This document shows, in pieces, positions 8,581 to 17,445 of a stretch of DNA of 64,000 bases. The stretch lies in the NCBI RefSeq assembly GCF_005405905.1, contig NZ_BJHU01000016.1, positions 145,150 through 209,149 on the forward strand, read 5' to 3'. A program made the position numbers and the translations under genes. Numbering within the stretch: position 1 is the first letter of the stretch; each line of letters opens with the position of its first letter. The DNA comes from Acidovorax sp. NB1 (lineage in GTDB: Bacteria; Pseudomonadota; Gammaproteobacteria; Burkholderiales; Burkholderiaceae_C). The notes beneath the pieces were generated by a model. The model ran no database searches. It was not told where the DNA came from and saw only the letters and a program-made list of their open reading frames with translations.

Positions 8581-9993
8581 ATGAAACTCACGCGCGGGCT
8601 GGCAGTGGCCAGTCTTCTGGCGGCACTGCCCGGTTGGGCCCTGGCTGCAGACATTGATGGCAGCACGCTGTCGGTCCTTTGGGGTGTGCCGTTTGCAGGC
8701 ATCCTGCTGTCGATTGCCCTCATGCCGCTGCTGGCGCCCATTTTCTGGCACCACCATTTCGGCAAGGTCGCGGCCGCCTGGGGCCTGGCGTTTCTGCTGC
8801 CCTTTGCCATCACCTTCGGGCCGGGCGTGGCGGGTGTGAGCCTGGTGCATGCGCTGTTGGCCGAATACATCCCATTCGTGATCCTGCTGACGGCGCTGTT
8901 CACCGTGGCGGGCGGCATCTTCATCCGCGGCAACCTGCATGGCAGCCCGGGGCTCAACACCGCCATCCTGGCCATTGGCGCGGTGCTGGCCAGCTTCATG
9001 GGCACCACAGGCGCGTCCATGCTGCTGATCCGCCCGCTGATCCGCGCCAACGACAACCGCAAGCATGTGGCGCATGTGGTGGTGTTCTTCATTTTCATCG
9101 TCTCCAACGCCGGGGGCTCGCTCACGCCGCTGGGCGATCCGCCACTGTTCCTGGGCTTCCTCAAGGGCGTGGACTTCTTCTGGACGGTGAGCCACATCTT
9201 CCAGGAAACCCTGTTCCTCGTGGGGGCGCTGCTGGCCATCTTCTTTGTGCTCGACACCTGGTACTACCGCCGCCGCGAAGAGCTGTTCAAGGCCGACCCC
9301 ACGCCCGACAGCCGCTCCATTGGTTTTGACGGCAAGATCAACTTTGCGCTGCTGGGCGCGGTGGTGGCGCTGGTGCTGCTCAGCGGCTTTTGGAAGTCGC
9401 CCGTGGTGTTCAACATCGCGGGCACCGAGGTCGGCCTGCCCGGCATCGTGCGGGATGTGGGCCTCATCGTCGTGACCCTGGTGTCGCTGTTGCTCACGCC
9501 CAAGAAGGTGCACGAGGACAACCAGTTTGGCTGGGGGCCCATGCAGGAAGTGGCCAAGCTGTTTGCGGGCATCTTCCTCACCATCATCCCCGTCATCGCC
9601 ATGCTCAAGGCCGGGGTCAACGGCCCGTTCGGCGCCATCGTGGCGGCCGTCACGCGGCCCGATGGTTCGCCTGACCCCGCCATGTACTTCTGGGCCACAG
9701 GCGCGCTCAGCTCCTTCCTCGACAACGCGCCCACCTACCTCGTGTTCTTCAACACCGCCGGTGGCGACCCGGCCATGCTGATGACCACCCTGGCGCCCAC
9801 GCTGGCCGCCATTTCGGCAGGGGCCGTGTTCATGGGCGCCAATACCTACATCGGCAACGCACCCAACCTCATGGTCAAGGCCATTGCCGAAGACCGGGGC
9901 GTGAAGATGCCGAGCTTCTTCGGCTACATGCTGTGGTCGGGGGGCATTCTGGTGCCGCTGTTCATCGTGATGACCTTCATCTGGTTCCGGTGA
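8581..9993 (+). CDS. nhaD: NhaD-type Na+/H+ antiporter
   Basis: A 470-residue membrane protein of the NhaD/ArsB ion-transporter superfamily. It begins with a signal-like hydrophobic segment (to about residue 22) and then shows around a dozen hydrophobic helices with conserved loops such as GGSLTPLGDPPLFLGFL and SSFLDNAPTYLVFF, where Asp residues in the membrane are characteristic. It should exchange Na+ or Li+ for protons. I chose ATG 8581 over 8566 because GGAG lies 9 nt before it. The dehydrogenase follows after 14 nt, suggesting cotranscription. Confidence 0.9.
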   Translation: MKLTRGLAVASLLAALPGWALAADIDGSTLSVLWGVPFAGILLSIALMPLLAPIFWHHHFGKVAAAWGLAFLLPFAITFGPGVAGVSLVHALLAEYIPFVILLTALFTVAGGIFIRGNLHGSPGLNTAILAIGAVLASFMGTTGASMLLIRPLIRANDNRKHVAHVVVFFIFIVSNAGGSLTPLGDPPLFLGFLKGVDFFWTVSHIFQETLFLVGALLAIFFVLDTWYYRRREELFKADPTPDSRSIGFDGKINFALLGAVVALVLLSGFWKSPVVFNIAGTEVGLPGIVRDVGLIVVTLVSLLLTPKKVHEDNQFGWGPMQEVAKLFAGIFLTIIPVIAMLKAGVNGPFGAIVAAVTRPDGSPDPAMYFWATGALSSFLDNAPTYLVFFNTAGGDPAMLMTTLAPTLAAISAGAVFMGANTYIGNAPNLMVKAIAEDRGVKMPSFFGYMLWSGGILVPLFIVMTFIWFR

Positions 9994-10007
9994 CCGGGAG
10001 ATTGAAT

Positions 10008-10997
10008 ATGAGCAAACCCCGCATCCTGGTCGCGCGTGCGATCTTTCCCGACATCGTGGACCGCCTGCGTGAGCATTTCGACGTCGAAGCCAACCCCGAC
10101 GATGTGATCTGGACCCCGGCCGAGTTGGCCGCGCGCCTGGCCGACAAGAACGGTGTGCTGACCACCGGCAGCCAGCGCATTGATGCCGCGCTGCTGGCGG
10201 CGGCGCCGCGCCTCAGGATCTGCGCCAACATGGCCGTGGGCTACAACAACTTTGACGTGGACGCCATGACGGCGGCTGGCGTTCAGGGCACCAACACGCC
10301 CGATGTGCTGACCGAGACCACGGCCGACTTCGGCTTTGCCTTGTTGATGGCCACGGCCCGCCGCATGACCGAGAGCGAGCATTACCTGCGCGCCGGCAAG
10401 TGGACGAAGTGGAGCTACGACATGTTCGCGGGCAGCGACATCCACGGCAGCACGCTGGGCATCATCGGTATGGGCCGCATCGGGCAGGGCATTGCCAAGC
10501 GTGGCGCGCATGGATTTGGCATGAAGGTGGTCTATCACAACCGCTCGCGCCTGTCGGCCGCGCTGGAGGCCGAATGCAAGGCGACCTACGTAGGCAAGGA
10601 TGAGCTGCTGCGCACTGCCGACCATGTGATGCTGGTCGTGCCTTACACGGCCGCGTCGCACCACACCATTGGCGCGGCCGAGCTGGCGCTGATGAAGCCC
10701 ACGGCCACGCTCATCAACATTGCGCGCGGCGGCATCGTGGACGATGCGGCTCTGGCTGTGGCCCTGCGCGAGCAGCGCATTGCGGCGGCGGGCCTGGACG
10801 TGTTCGAGGGCGAGCCCAGCGTGCACCCTGATCTGCTCACCGTGCCCAACGTGGTGCTCACGCCCCACATTGCCAGCGCCACCGTGCCCACGCGCCGCGC
10901 CATGGCCAACCTGGCGGCCGACAACCTGATCGCCTTCCTGGGCGGGCGCGGCCCGCTCACGCCGGTGAACCAGCCTGTGGCGGGTCTGCGCGGCTAG
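10008..10997 (+). CDS. D-2-hydroxyacid dehydrogenase (glyoxylate/hydroxypyruvate reductase type)
   Basis: A 329-residue NAD(P)-dependent D-isomer-specific dehydrogenase. The dinucleotide motif GMGRIG is at 154-159. The catalytic trio is Arg240 (NIARGGIVDD), a Glu near 267-269 (DVFEGEP) and His287 (TPHIASAT). It most resembles GhrB-type reductases that reduce glyoxylate and hydroxypyruvate or 2-ketogluconate. Its ATG has GGGAG 7 nt upstream and follows the antiporter stop by 14 nt. A copy of repeat A begins just past its stop codon. Confidence 0.92.
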   Translation: MSKPRILVARAIFPDIVDRLREHFDVEANPDDVIWTPAELAARLADKNGVLTTGSQRIDAALLAAAPRLRICANMAVGYNNFDVDAMTAAGVQGTNTPDVLTETTADFGFALLMATARRMTESEHYLRAGKWTKWSYDMFAGSDIHGSTLGIIGMGRIGQGIAKRGAHGFGMKVVYHNRSRLSAALEAECKATYVGKDELLRTADHVMLVVPYTAASHHTIGAAELALMKPTATLINIARGGIVDDAALAVALREQRIAAAGLDVFEGEPSVHPDLLTVPNVVLTPHIASATVPTRRAMANLAADNLIAFLGGRGPLTPVNQPVAGLRG

Positions 10998-11002
10998 GTT
11001 TT

Positions 11003-11063
11003 GAAAAAAATTGGCTGCTACCGCGCGATGGATAAGCGGTAATAGCTATCAAAATAATAGTAA
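11003..11063 (+). repeat. Dispersed repeat A
   Basis: This copy reads TTGGCTGCTACCGCGCGATG, then GATAAGCGG and TAGCTATCAAAATAATAG. The first 40 nt closely match the copy at 62812. It fills the gap between the dehydrogenase stop and the TTG start of rmuC. Confidence 0.8.
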
Positions 11064-11068
11064 ATACC

Positions 11069-12793
11069 TTGACTACCGATACGCTTGTCTTGCTGGCCGT
11101 TCTGGCCCTGGTGGTGGTGCTGCTTGCGCTGGTGCTGCTGCGCCGCCCGCGTGTGGAGCTGCCCGCCGAATGGCTGGCGCGCCTGCAGTCGCTGGAGGCC
11201 ACGGCCCAGGCCACGCAGCTGGCCGTGGCCCGCAACGACGGTGCCATGGAGGCGATGGCAAAGCAGCTCTCGGGCTTCACGCAGGCCACGCAGCACCAGC
11301 TGGAGGCCCTGCGTGGTGCCGTGGACGAGCGGCTGGCCCAGGCCGTGGGCGAGTCCCGCACCGGCCGGGCCGAGCTGCTGGCCGCCTTTGGGGCGTTTGA
11401 GGCCAAGCTGGAGCAGCGCCTGGCCCAGGGCCAGGCCGAGGCCGCCCTGGCACGCAAGGAGCTGTCCGACGCGCTGGCCGCCTTCCGCGCCGAACTCACG
11501 CAGACCGCGCAATCGCTCGCGTCCGACAGCCAGCGCTCGCGCGAGGCGCTGGCCGAAAGCACGCAGCTGTTCGAGCAGCGGATCCAGGAGCGCTTCGAAG
11601 CCCTGTCGGCCGCTACGCGCGGCACGCTTGACTCGCTCAAGACCGACATCCAGACGCAGATGGGTACGGTGTCTACCGCGCTCAAGGACCAGCTCGACGC
11701 CAACGGCAACCAGATCCGCAACCAGTTCTCGGTGCTGCAGGACGCCGTCTCGCAGCAGCTCACCGGCATGGTGCAGGGCAGCCAGAACAACGCCGAGCAG
11801 CTGCGCAATGCGCTCAACGAACGCCTGGCCGCCATCCAGGCCGACAACGCCACCAAACTCGAAGAAATGCGCCGCACGGTGGACGAAAAGCTGCACGCCA
11901 CGCTGGAGCAGCGCCTGGGCGAATCCTTCAAGCTGGTGAGCGACCGGCTCGAACAGGTGCACAAGGGCCTGGGCGAGATGCAGACCCTGGCGGGCAGCGT
12001 GGGCGACTTGAAACGCGTGATGACCAACGTGAAGTCGCGTGGCACCTGGGGCGAGATGCAGCTGGGCGCCATCATCGACAACGTGCTCACGCCCGACCAG
12101 TTTGCGCGCAACGTCAAGACGGTGCCGGGCAGCGACGAACTGGTGGAATTTGCGATCCGCCTGCCGGGCAAAAGCGACGAGCACCCGGTGTGGCTGCCCA
12201 TCGACTCCAAGTACCCCGTGGAGCAGTACCAGCGCCTGCTGGACGCGCAGGACGCGGCCGACAAGTCGGCCATCCTCTCAGCGGGCAATGCGTTCGAGAC
12301 CTCGATCAAGCTCGAAGCGAAGAAGATCTTCGCCAAATACGTCTCGCCCCCGCACACCACCGACTTTGCCGTGCTCTACCTGCCCACCGAGGGCCTGTTT
12401 GCCGAGGTGATGCGCCGCCCCGGCCTGGTCGAAGCGGTGCAGAACGACTGCCGCGTGATGATCACCGGCCCGGCCAACCTGGCGGCCATGCTCAACAGCC
12501 TGCAGATGGGCTTCAAGACGCTGGCGATCGAGAAACGCTCGTCCGAGGTGTGGAGCCTCCTGGGCATGGTCAAGACCGAGTTCGCCAAGTTTGGCGATGT
12601 GGTCGAAGCCACCAAAAAATCCATCGACGCCGCCGCCAAGAAGTTTGACGAGGTGGGTGTGCGCACCCGCGCCATCCAGCGCAAGCTGCGCGACGTGCAG
12701 GAGCTGCCCGCCCCCGACGCCGCCCGTGCACCGCTGGCAGGCGCCCGCACGGCGGCCTTGCCTGGGCTGGACCCGGAGGACGACCTGTTGTGA
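11069..12793 (+). CDS. rmuC: DNA recombination protein RmuC
   Basis: A 574-residue protein. One N-terminal transmembrane helix (about residues 5-24) is followed by a long Ala/Gln/Glu-rich coiled coil (about 30-300). The conserved RmuC nuclease-like domain is at about 300-520, with GTWGEMQLG, LPIDSKYPVEQYQRLL and VYLP-type blocks. RmuC restrains DNA inversion at short repeats in E. coli; its biochemical activity is poorly known. The only start fitting the helix is TTG at 11069. It has no Shine-Dalgarno because the leader is a dispersed repeat. The stop overlaps the next gene by four bases. Confidence 0.93.
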   Translation: MTTDTLVLLAVLALVVVLLALVLLRRPRVELPAEWLARLQSLEATAQATQLAVARNDGAMEAMAKQLSGFTQATQHQLEALRGAVDERLAQAVGESRTGRAELLAAFGAFEAKLEQRLAQGQAEAALARKELSDALAAFRAELTQTAQSLASDSQRSREALAESTQLFEQRIQERFEALSAATRGTLDSLKTDIQTQMGTVSTALKDQLDANGNQIRNQFSVLQDAVSQQLTGMVQGSQNNAEQLRNALNERLAAIQADNATKLEEMRRTVDEKLHATLEQRLGESFKLVSDRLEQVHKGLGEMQTLAGSVGDLKRVMTNVKSRGTWGEMQLGAIIDNVLTPDQFARNVKTVPGSDELVEFAIRLPGKSDEHPVWLPIDSKYPVEQYQRLLDAQDAADKSAILSAGNAFETSIKLEAKKIFAKYVSPPHTTDFAVLYLPTEGLFAEVMRRPGLVEAVQNDCRVMITGPANLAAMLNSLQMGFKTLAIEKRSSEVWSLLGMVKTEFAKFGDVVEATKKSIDAAAKKFDEVGVRTRAIQRKLRDVQELPAPDAARAPLAGARTAALPGLDPEDDLL

Positions 12794-13989
12794 ACGCCAC
12801 ACTGGCCCGGTTGATCGCTGGCCAGATCTGCGTGCACGGCAGCATGGCCGGCATGCGCCTGGCCGCGCCGCTGCTGGCGCTGCGCGAGGGCCACAGCGCG
12901 GCGGCCGTGGGCTTGCTGGTGGCGCTGTTTGCGCTCACGCAGGTGTTTCTGGCGCTGCCTGCGGGCCGCTATGCCGACCGCCATGGGATCAAGCGGCCGG
13001 TGGGCTACTCGGTGGCCGTGGCCTGTGTGGGCGCGGGGATGGCCGTGGTGTTCCCGACCTTTCCCGTGCTGTGCGTGGCAGCGCTGATGACCGGCGCCGC
13101 CGCTGGGGCCGCCACGATTGCCGTGCAGCGCCACGCGGGCCGCGCCGTGCACGATGCGACCGAACTCAAGCAGGTGTTCAGCTGGCTGTCCATCGGCCCG
13201 GCGGTGTCCAACTTCATCGGCCCGTTTGCGGCCGGGCTGGCGATTGACCTGGCGGGCAGCACACCGGGCAGCCTGGAGGGCTACCGCGCAGCGTTTGCCT
13301 TGCTGGCGCTGCTGCCCTTGCTCAGCTGGTTCTGCGTGCGGGGGCTGCCAGACATTCCGGCCCCCGCAGCTGCTGCGGGCGGCGCGCCGGGGGGCGCACC
13401 CCAGCGGGCCTGGGACTTGCTGGGCGATGCGCCGTTTCGCCGCCTGCTCATAGTCAACTGGCTGATCTCCTCCTGCTGGGACGTGCACGCGTTTGCCGTG
13501 CCGCTGCTGGGGCACGAGCGCGGGCTGTCGGCCGCCGTGATCGGCACCATCTTCGGCGCGTTTGCGATTGCCGCCACCGTGATCCGCGTGCTGATGCCCT
13601 TTGTGGCCAGGCAGCTGCGCGAGCAGGCCGTGATGGCGGTGGCCATGCTGGTCACGGCCGTGCTGTTTGCGGTGTACCCGCTGCTGCACAGCGCCTGGGC
13701 CATGGGCCTGTGCTCGGTGCTGCTGGGCCTGGCGCTGGGCACGGGGCAGCCCATGGTGATGAGCCTGCTGCACCAGATCACGCCGTCCCACCGCCAGGGC
13801 GAGGCGCTGGGCCTGCGGCTGATGGCAATCAACGCGTCGAGCGTGCTGATGCCGCTGATGTTTGGCTCGGCCGGGGCGGTGATTGGCGTGAGCGGACTGT
13901 TCTGGGCCGTGGGCGCAGCGGGTCTCGGGGGCTCGCGGCTGGCGTGGCGCATTGCAAACAGGGTTCCCGAGGAGTCCCAAAAAGCGTAA
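12790..13989 (+). CDS. MFS transporter
   Basis: A 399-residue major facilitator with twelve predicted helices, starting at GTG inside the rmuC stop (GTGA overlap), so translation is coupled. The MFS loop 2-3 signature appears as GRYADRHGIKRP around residues 58-69. Two six-helix halves are joined by a loop rich in Gly/Ala/Pro. The substrate cannot be told; drug, sugar or organic acid export are all possible. Unlike the broken MFS at 1944 it is intact. Confidence 0.88.
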   Translation: MNATLARLIAGQICVHGSMAGMRLAAPLLALREGHSAAAVGLLVALFALTQVFLALPAGRYADRHGIKRPVGYSVAVACVGAGMAVVFPTFPVLCVAALMTGAAAGAATIAVQRHAGRAVHDATELKQVFSWLSIGPAVSNFIGPFAAGLAIDLAGSTPGSLEGYRAAFALLALLPLLSWFCVRGLPDIPAPAAAAGGAPGGAPQRAWDLLGDAPFRRLLIVNWLISSCWDVHAFAVPLLGHERGLSAAVIGTIFGAFAIAATVIRVLMPFVARQLREQAVMAVAMLVTAVLFAVYPLLHSAWAMGLCSVLLGLALGTGQPMVMSLLHQITPSHRQGEALGLRLMAINASSVLMPLMFGSAGAVIGVSGLFWAVGAAGLGGSRLAWRIANRVPEESQKA

Positions 13990-14039
13990 ACAGGTGTAAA
14001 TTGCCTTTACCCGTCAGCGGGTTCCGAGAGGGGGCTGTC

Positions 14040-15377
14040 ATGTACCTTCGATTCTGGTCACGGCGCGTGTTGCCATGGTGCCTGGCCTCGGCGCTGGGCG
14101 CGGGCCTGCCGTCTGTGGCGCTGGCCGACGAGGTGGTCCAGCAGGCCACCGCCCTGGTGCGCCAGGGGCAGGCCATGCAGGCCTTTCAATTGCTGGATGC
14201 CCACGAGGCCCGGCGCGCGGGCGACCCCGTGTTTGACGCCGCCATGGGCGAGGCGGCCCATGCCGCAGGCCAGTACACGCGGGCCATCATGGCGCGCGAG
14301 CGGGTGCTGGCGGCCGACCCCGGCAACCAGGCCGCCCAGGTGGCGCTGGGGCAGTCGTTGCAGGCCGTGGGTGACCGGCGTGGAGTGCTGGCGCTGCCGC
14401 CCCAGGTGCAGGCCTTGCTGATCCCTGTGGATGCGGGGCACACCCTGGACCAGTTCCTGTACTCGTACGACCGCCCCGAATATGGCGGCCATTCCTCGAT
14501 CAAGGGCTATGTGGAGTTGGGCGTGGGCCATGACTCCAACGCCAATGCCGCGCCCGTGGTGGGCGAGTTGCAGTCCCCCGTGCCGGGCACGCCGCCCTGG
14601 GCCCTGCTGCCCGAGGCGCGGGCCACCTCGGGCAACTATGTGGTGGCGCAGGCCGGCCTGCGGGGCCGGGCGGTGATCAATTCGCGCTGGTCGGTGGTGG
14701 GCACGGCGCTGGGCGCCACGCGGCACTACGGGGGCCAGGCCGACCGGTTTGACCACACGGCCCTGGACGCCGCTTTGGGCATGGCCTGGCGGGCCGAGCG
14801 GCACGAGGTGATTGTCTCGGGGCAGGGCTCGTACTACGCACTCGACGGCTCGCGGCTGCGCACCATGGGCGGTGTGCTGGGCGAGTGGATCTACCGCATC
14901 GACGGCTTCCGGCAGTGGGGCAGCTTCTTGCAGGTGCTGGAGGTGCGCTACCCCACGCAGGACTTGCGCAACGTGCGGCGCAGCGTGCTGGGCACCTCGT
15001 ATTCGCACCTGTTTCGCCAAGGCGCCTCGGTCTATGCGGGCGTGTATGGCGGGCAAGAGCAGCCCAAGGCCAGCGATGCCGACCCGCTGGGCCACCGCCT
15101 GTGGGGCGTGCGCCTGGGCGGGCAGTGGCCTCTGGCGCCGCAGTGGACGGTGTTTGCCAGCACCGACTGGGAGCACCGGCACTATGGCGGGGCAGACCCG
15201 TTTTTTGCCGTGACCCGCACCGACCGCCAGGCCCAGGTGGCGCTGGGCCTGAACTGGACCCCCGCGCCCGGCTGGCGCGTGACGCCGCAGTGGCAGTTCA
15301 CGCGCAACGCCTCCACGCTGCCCATCACCGACTATGAGCGGCGGGTGTTTTCCATCCTGCTGCGCCGGGAGTTCTGA
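14040..15377 (+). CDS. TPR-containing outer-membrane beta-barrel protein (Slam/DUF560-like)
   Basis: A 445-residue exported protein. The signal peptide covers residues 1-29 (ALA cut). It has helical TPR-like repeats from about 30 to 135 (AGQYTRAIMARERVLAADPGNQAAQ is a clear TPR pattern, quoted here in parts), then a long stretch of alternating aromatic/hydrophobic strands from about 155 that ends in Phe, as barrel proteins do. TPR followed by a barrel is the layout of surface lipoprotein assembly modifiers (Slam), which move lipoproteins to the cell surface. Assignment to Slam proper is an inference. The next gene, a FecR-domain protein, is 56 nt downstream and probably cotranscribed. Confidence 0.7.
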   Translation: MYLRFWSRRVLPWCLASALGAGLPSVALADEVVQQATALVRQGQAMQAFQLLDAHEARRAGDPVFDAAMGEAAHAAGQYTRAIMARERVLAADPGNQAAQVALGQSLQAVGDRRGVLALPPQVQALLIPVDAGHTLDQFLYSYDRPEYGGHSSIKGYVELGVGHDSNANAAPVVGELQSPVPGTPPWALLPEARATSGNYVVAQAGLRGRAVINSRWSVVGTALGATRHYGGQADRFDHTALDAALGMAWRAERHEVIVSGQGSYYALDGSRLRTMGGVLGEWIYRIDGFRQWGSFLQVLEVRYPTQDLRNVRRSVLGTSYSHLFRQGASVYAGVYGGQEQPKASDADPLGHRLWGVRLGGQWPLAPQWTVFASTDWEHRHYGGADPFFAVTRTDRQAQVALGLNWTPAPGWRVTPQWQFTRNASTLPITDYERRVFSILLRREF

Positions 15378-15433
15378 ATGCAGCGGCACGCGTTGACCTG
15401 GGGCCTTGCTGCGGCGACGCCATGGAGGTGCTT

Positions 15434-16393
15434 ATGACATCCGACCAAAAACGCGCCCGGCTGGCGCTGCTGATGGGCATGGTGGCGGCCTGGCCACTCA
15501 CCGGGCTGGCGGCCGCCGGGCTGGTGCAGTTCACGGCGGGCGATGTGCAGCTGCGCCGGGGCGACAGCCTCTCGCGCCTGGCCAAGGGGGCCGAGCTGGA
15601 CGGCGGCGACGTGGTGCTCACCGGCACCGAGGGGCGCGCGCAGATCCGTTTTACCGATGGCGGCCTGGTGGCGCTGTACCCGGACTCGCAGTTCACCGTG
15701 ACCCGCTACGCCGACGGCGCAGGCACGGGCGAAGACCATTTTGTGGTCAACCTGCTGCGCGGCGGCATGCGCGCGCTCACCGGGCTCATCGGCAAGCGCA
15801 ATCCCGCCAGCTACAAGGTCATCACGCCCACGGCCGTGGTAGGCATCCGGGGCTCGGCCTTCATGCTGGCCATCGATGCCAACGGCAAGGTGCTGGTGTC
15901 GGGCGAGCAGGACGAGATCGAGGTCTGCACCCAGGCCGGCTGTGTGGGCGTGACGGCCGGTGAGGCGGTGCTGGTGCTCTCTGACCAGGAACTGCCGGTG
16001 TACACCCACACCCGCGCCTTGCTGCCGGTGCCCGAGCTGCCCACCCCCATGCTGGTGGGTGAGCAGCTGGATGTGCAGGGGCGCCGCGCGTTTGTGTACA
16101 TCGTTCCGGCGCCCACTCCGGCGCCGGTTCCCGTGGCGCCACCGCCGCCCATCACGGCACCACCACCCCCGGTGCCTGTGGCGCCGCCACCACCTACGGA
16201 CGACTCCCAGCCCCCGGCGCCGACCACACCACCGCCGCCCACGCGGCCCACGCCGCCGCCCCCGACGACCACAGCGCCGCCTCCTGCCACCACGGCACCG
16301 CCACCACCCACGGTGCGGCCACCGTTCGTGTTCGTCCCGGTGCTGCCGATCATCCTGCTGCCCCCGCCGCCACCGCCGCCGGTGATCCGTTAG
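15434..16393 (+). CDS. FecR-domain protein with proline-rich tail
   Basis: A 319-residue protein. It has an N-terminal signal-like helix (8-29), then a FecR domain at about 40-150 with LRRGDSLSRLAKGAELDGGD (start) and the characteristic TPTAVVGIRGSAF. A cysteine pair (CTQAGC) follows, and the last 90 residues are dominated by Pro, Thr and Ala (repeated APPPP and TPPPPT). I chose ATG 15434 because GGAGG lies 5 nt before it. There is no FecI sigma factor or TonB receptor nearby, so this is not a classic iron-citrate regulator. FecR domains of this exported type may bind the cell wall or a partner; the neighbour is the barrel protein. Confidence 0.75.
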   Translation: MTSDQKRARLALLMGMVAAWPLTGLAAAGLVQFTAGDVQLRRGDSLSRLAKGAELDGGDVVLTGTEGRAQIRFTDGGLVALYPDSQFTVTRYADGAGTGEDHFVVNLLRGGMRALTGLIGKRNPASYKVITPTAVVGIRGSAFMLAIDANGKVLVSGEQDEIEVCTQAGCVGVTAGEAVLVLSDQELPVYTHTRALLPVPELPTPMLVGEQLDVQGRRAFVYIVPAPTPAPVPVAPPPPITAPPPPVPVAPPPPTDDSQPPAPTTPPPPTRPTPPPPTTTAPPPATTAPPPPTVRPPFVFVPVLPIILLPPPPPPPVIR

Positions 16394-16429
16394 CAGTGGT
16401 GGCGCCTGGGCGCCAGTGCGCCCCGGGGG

Positions 16430-17293
16430 TCAGAGCTTGTAGAACGCCCGGATCAGATCCCAGGCTTCCTGTGGGTCGTCGGTGTAGTGGAAGAGCTTCA
16501 GGTCCTGCGCCGAGATCGTGCCTTCTTCCACCAGCACGTCGAAGTTGATCAGGCGCTTCCAGTAGTCCGTGCCGCACAGCACGATGGGCACGGGTTTGGC
16601 CTTGCCGGTCTGCACCAGGGTCAGCACCTCGAACAGCTCATCGAGCGTGCCAAACCCGCCCGGGAAGGCCACCAGTGCCTTGGCGCGCATCATGAAATGC
16701 ATCTTGCGCAGGGCGAAGTAGTGGAACTTGAAGCTCAGCGACGGCGTGATGTAGCGGTTGCCGCTTTGCTCGTGCGGCAGGGCGATGTTCAGGCCCACAT
16801 TCAGCGCACCTTCGTCGTGTGCGCCCCGGTTGGCGGCTTCCATGATGCCGGGGCCGCCGCCGGTGCAGATGTACAGGCGCTCGGACTCGGGCTTGCCATT
16901 GCTGTACTGCGCGACCAGGCGCGAGAACTGGCGGGCCAGGTCATAGTGGCGCGCGTTGCGCACGGCGAGCTTGGCGCGTGCAATCTGCGTGGCGTCTCCT
17001 GTGGCTTCGGCGGCTGTCAGTGCCTCGGCGGCGTCTTCAGGCGCCATGAAGCGGGCGCTGCCAAACACAACGATGGTGTTCTCGATGCCTTGCTCGGTCT
17101 GCCCCAGGTCGGGCTTGAGCATCTCCAGCTGAAAGCGGATGCCGCGCGTTTCGCGGCGGAACAGGAATTCGGGGTCGGCAAACGCCATGCGGTAAGCGTC
17201 GGCCTGCAGCGGGTTGCCGTTGGTGGCGTGGTTGTGCAGCTCGGCCCAGGCATCGGCCAGGCGGCGTTCATTGAGTTGGGTGTTGGCTTCCAT
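16430..17293 (-). CDS. LOG-family protein (TIGR00730, nucleoside 5'-monophosphate phosphoribohydrolase-like)
   Basis: A 287-residue Rossmann-fold protein. The family signatures GGGPGIMEAANRG and PGGFGTLDELFE are intact, including the catalytic Arg and Glu. LOG proteins release the base from cytokinin or purine/pyrimidine 5'-monophosphates. This is the long form, with about 90 extra N-terminal residues compared with the minimal 180-residue LOG. I chose the start at MEANTQLN; an upstream start at 17347 would add 18 unconserved-looking residues. It is convergent with the FecR gene. Confidence 0.88.
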   Translation of the reverse strand: MEANTQLNERRLADAWAELHNHATNGNPLQADAYRMAFADPEFLFRRETRGIRFQLEMLKPDLGQTEQGIENTIVVFGSARFMAPEDAAEALTAAEATGDATQIARAKLAVRNARHYDLARQFSRLVAQYSNGKPESERLYICTGGGPGIMEAANRGAHDEGALNVGLNIALPHEQSGNRYITPSLSFKFHYFALRKMHFMMRAKALVAFPGGFGTLDELFEVLTLVQTGKAKPVPIVLCGTDYWKRLINFDVLVEEGTISAQDLKLFHYTDDPQEAWDLIRAFYKL

Positions 17294-17387
17294 GGCAGGA
17301 CTCTTGGTTGGGTCTGTGAATTGGGGGGGAGGGCCCGTGGGGGCCAACCAGTGACAGGATGGGGCAGCAGTGTGGCGGAAATTTATG

Positions 17388-17445
17388 ACAAAAAAGCCTG
17401 CTTGCGCGCAACCATCAAGCGCGTGACGCTATGAAATATGAAGCA
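17388..17445 (+). repeat. Dispersed repeat A, overlapping the 3' end of crcB
   Basis: This copy (GCCTGCTTGCGCGC, CCATCAAGCGC, GCTATGAAATATGAAGCAG) is nearly the same as the copy at 25238 through its first half. The last nine or ten codons and stop of crcB are read from its complement. Confidence 0.75.

Noticed and set aside
7489-9513. A 674-codon minus-strand open frame
   Set aside because: It lies opposite pncB and nhaD, both well recognised. Its composition (Gln/His/Arg) is typical of antisense reading in high-GC DNA.
16100-16385. Repetitive CCACC/CCGCC-rich DNA that looks like a short tandem array
   Set aside because: It encodes the proline-rich tail of the FecR-domain protein. Units are irregular, so it is not CRISPR or a satellite.
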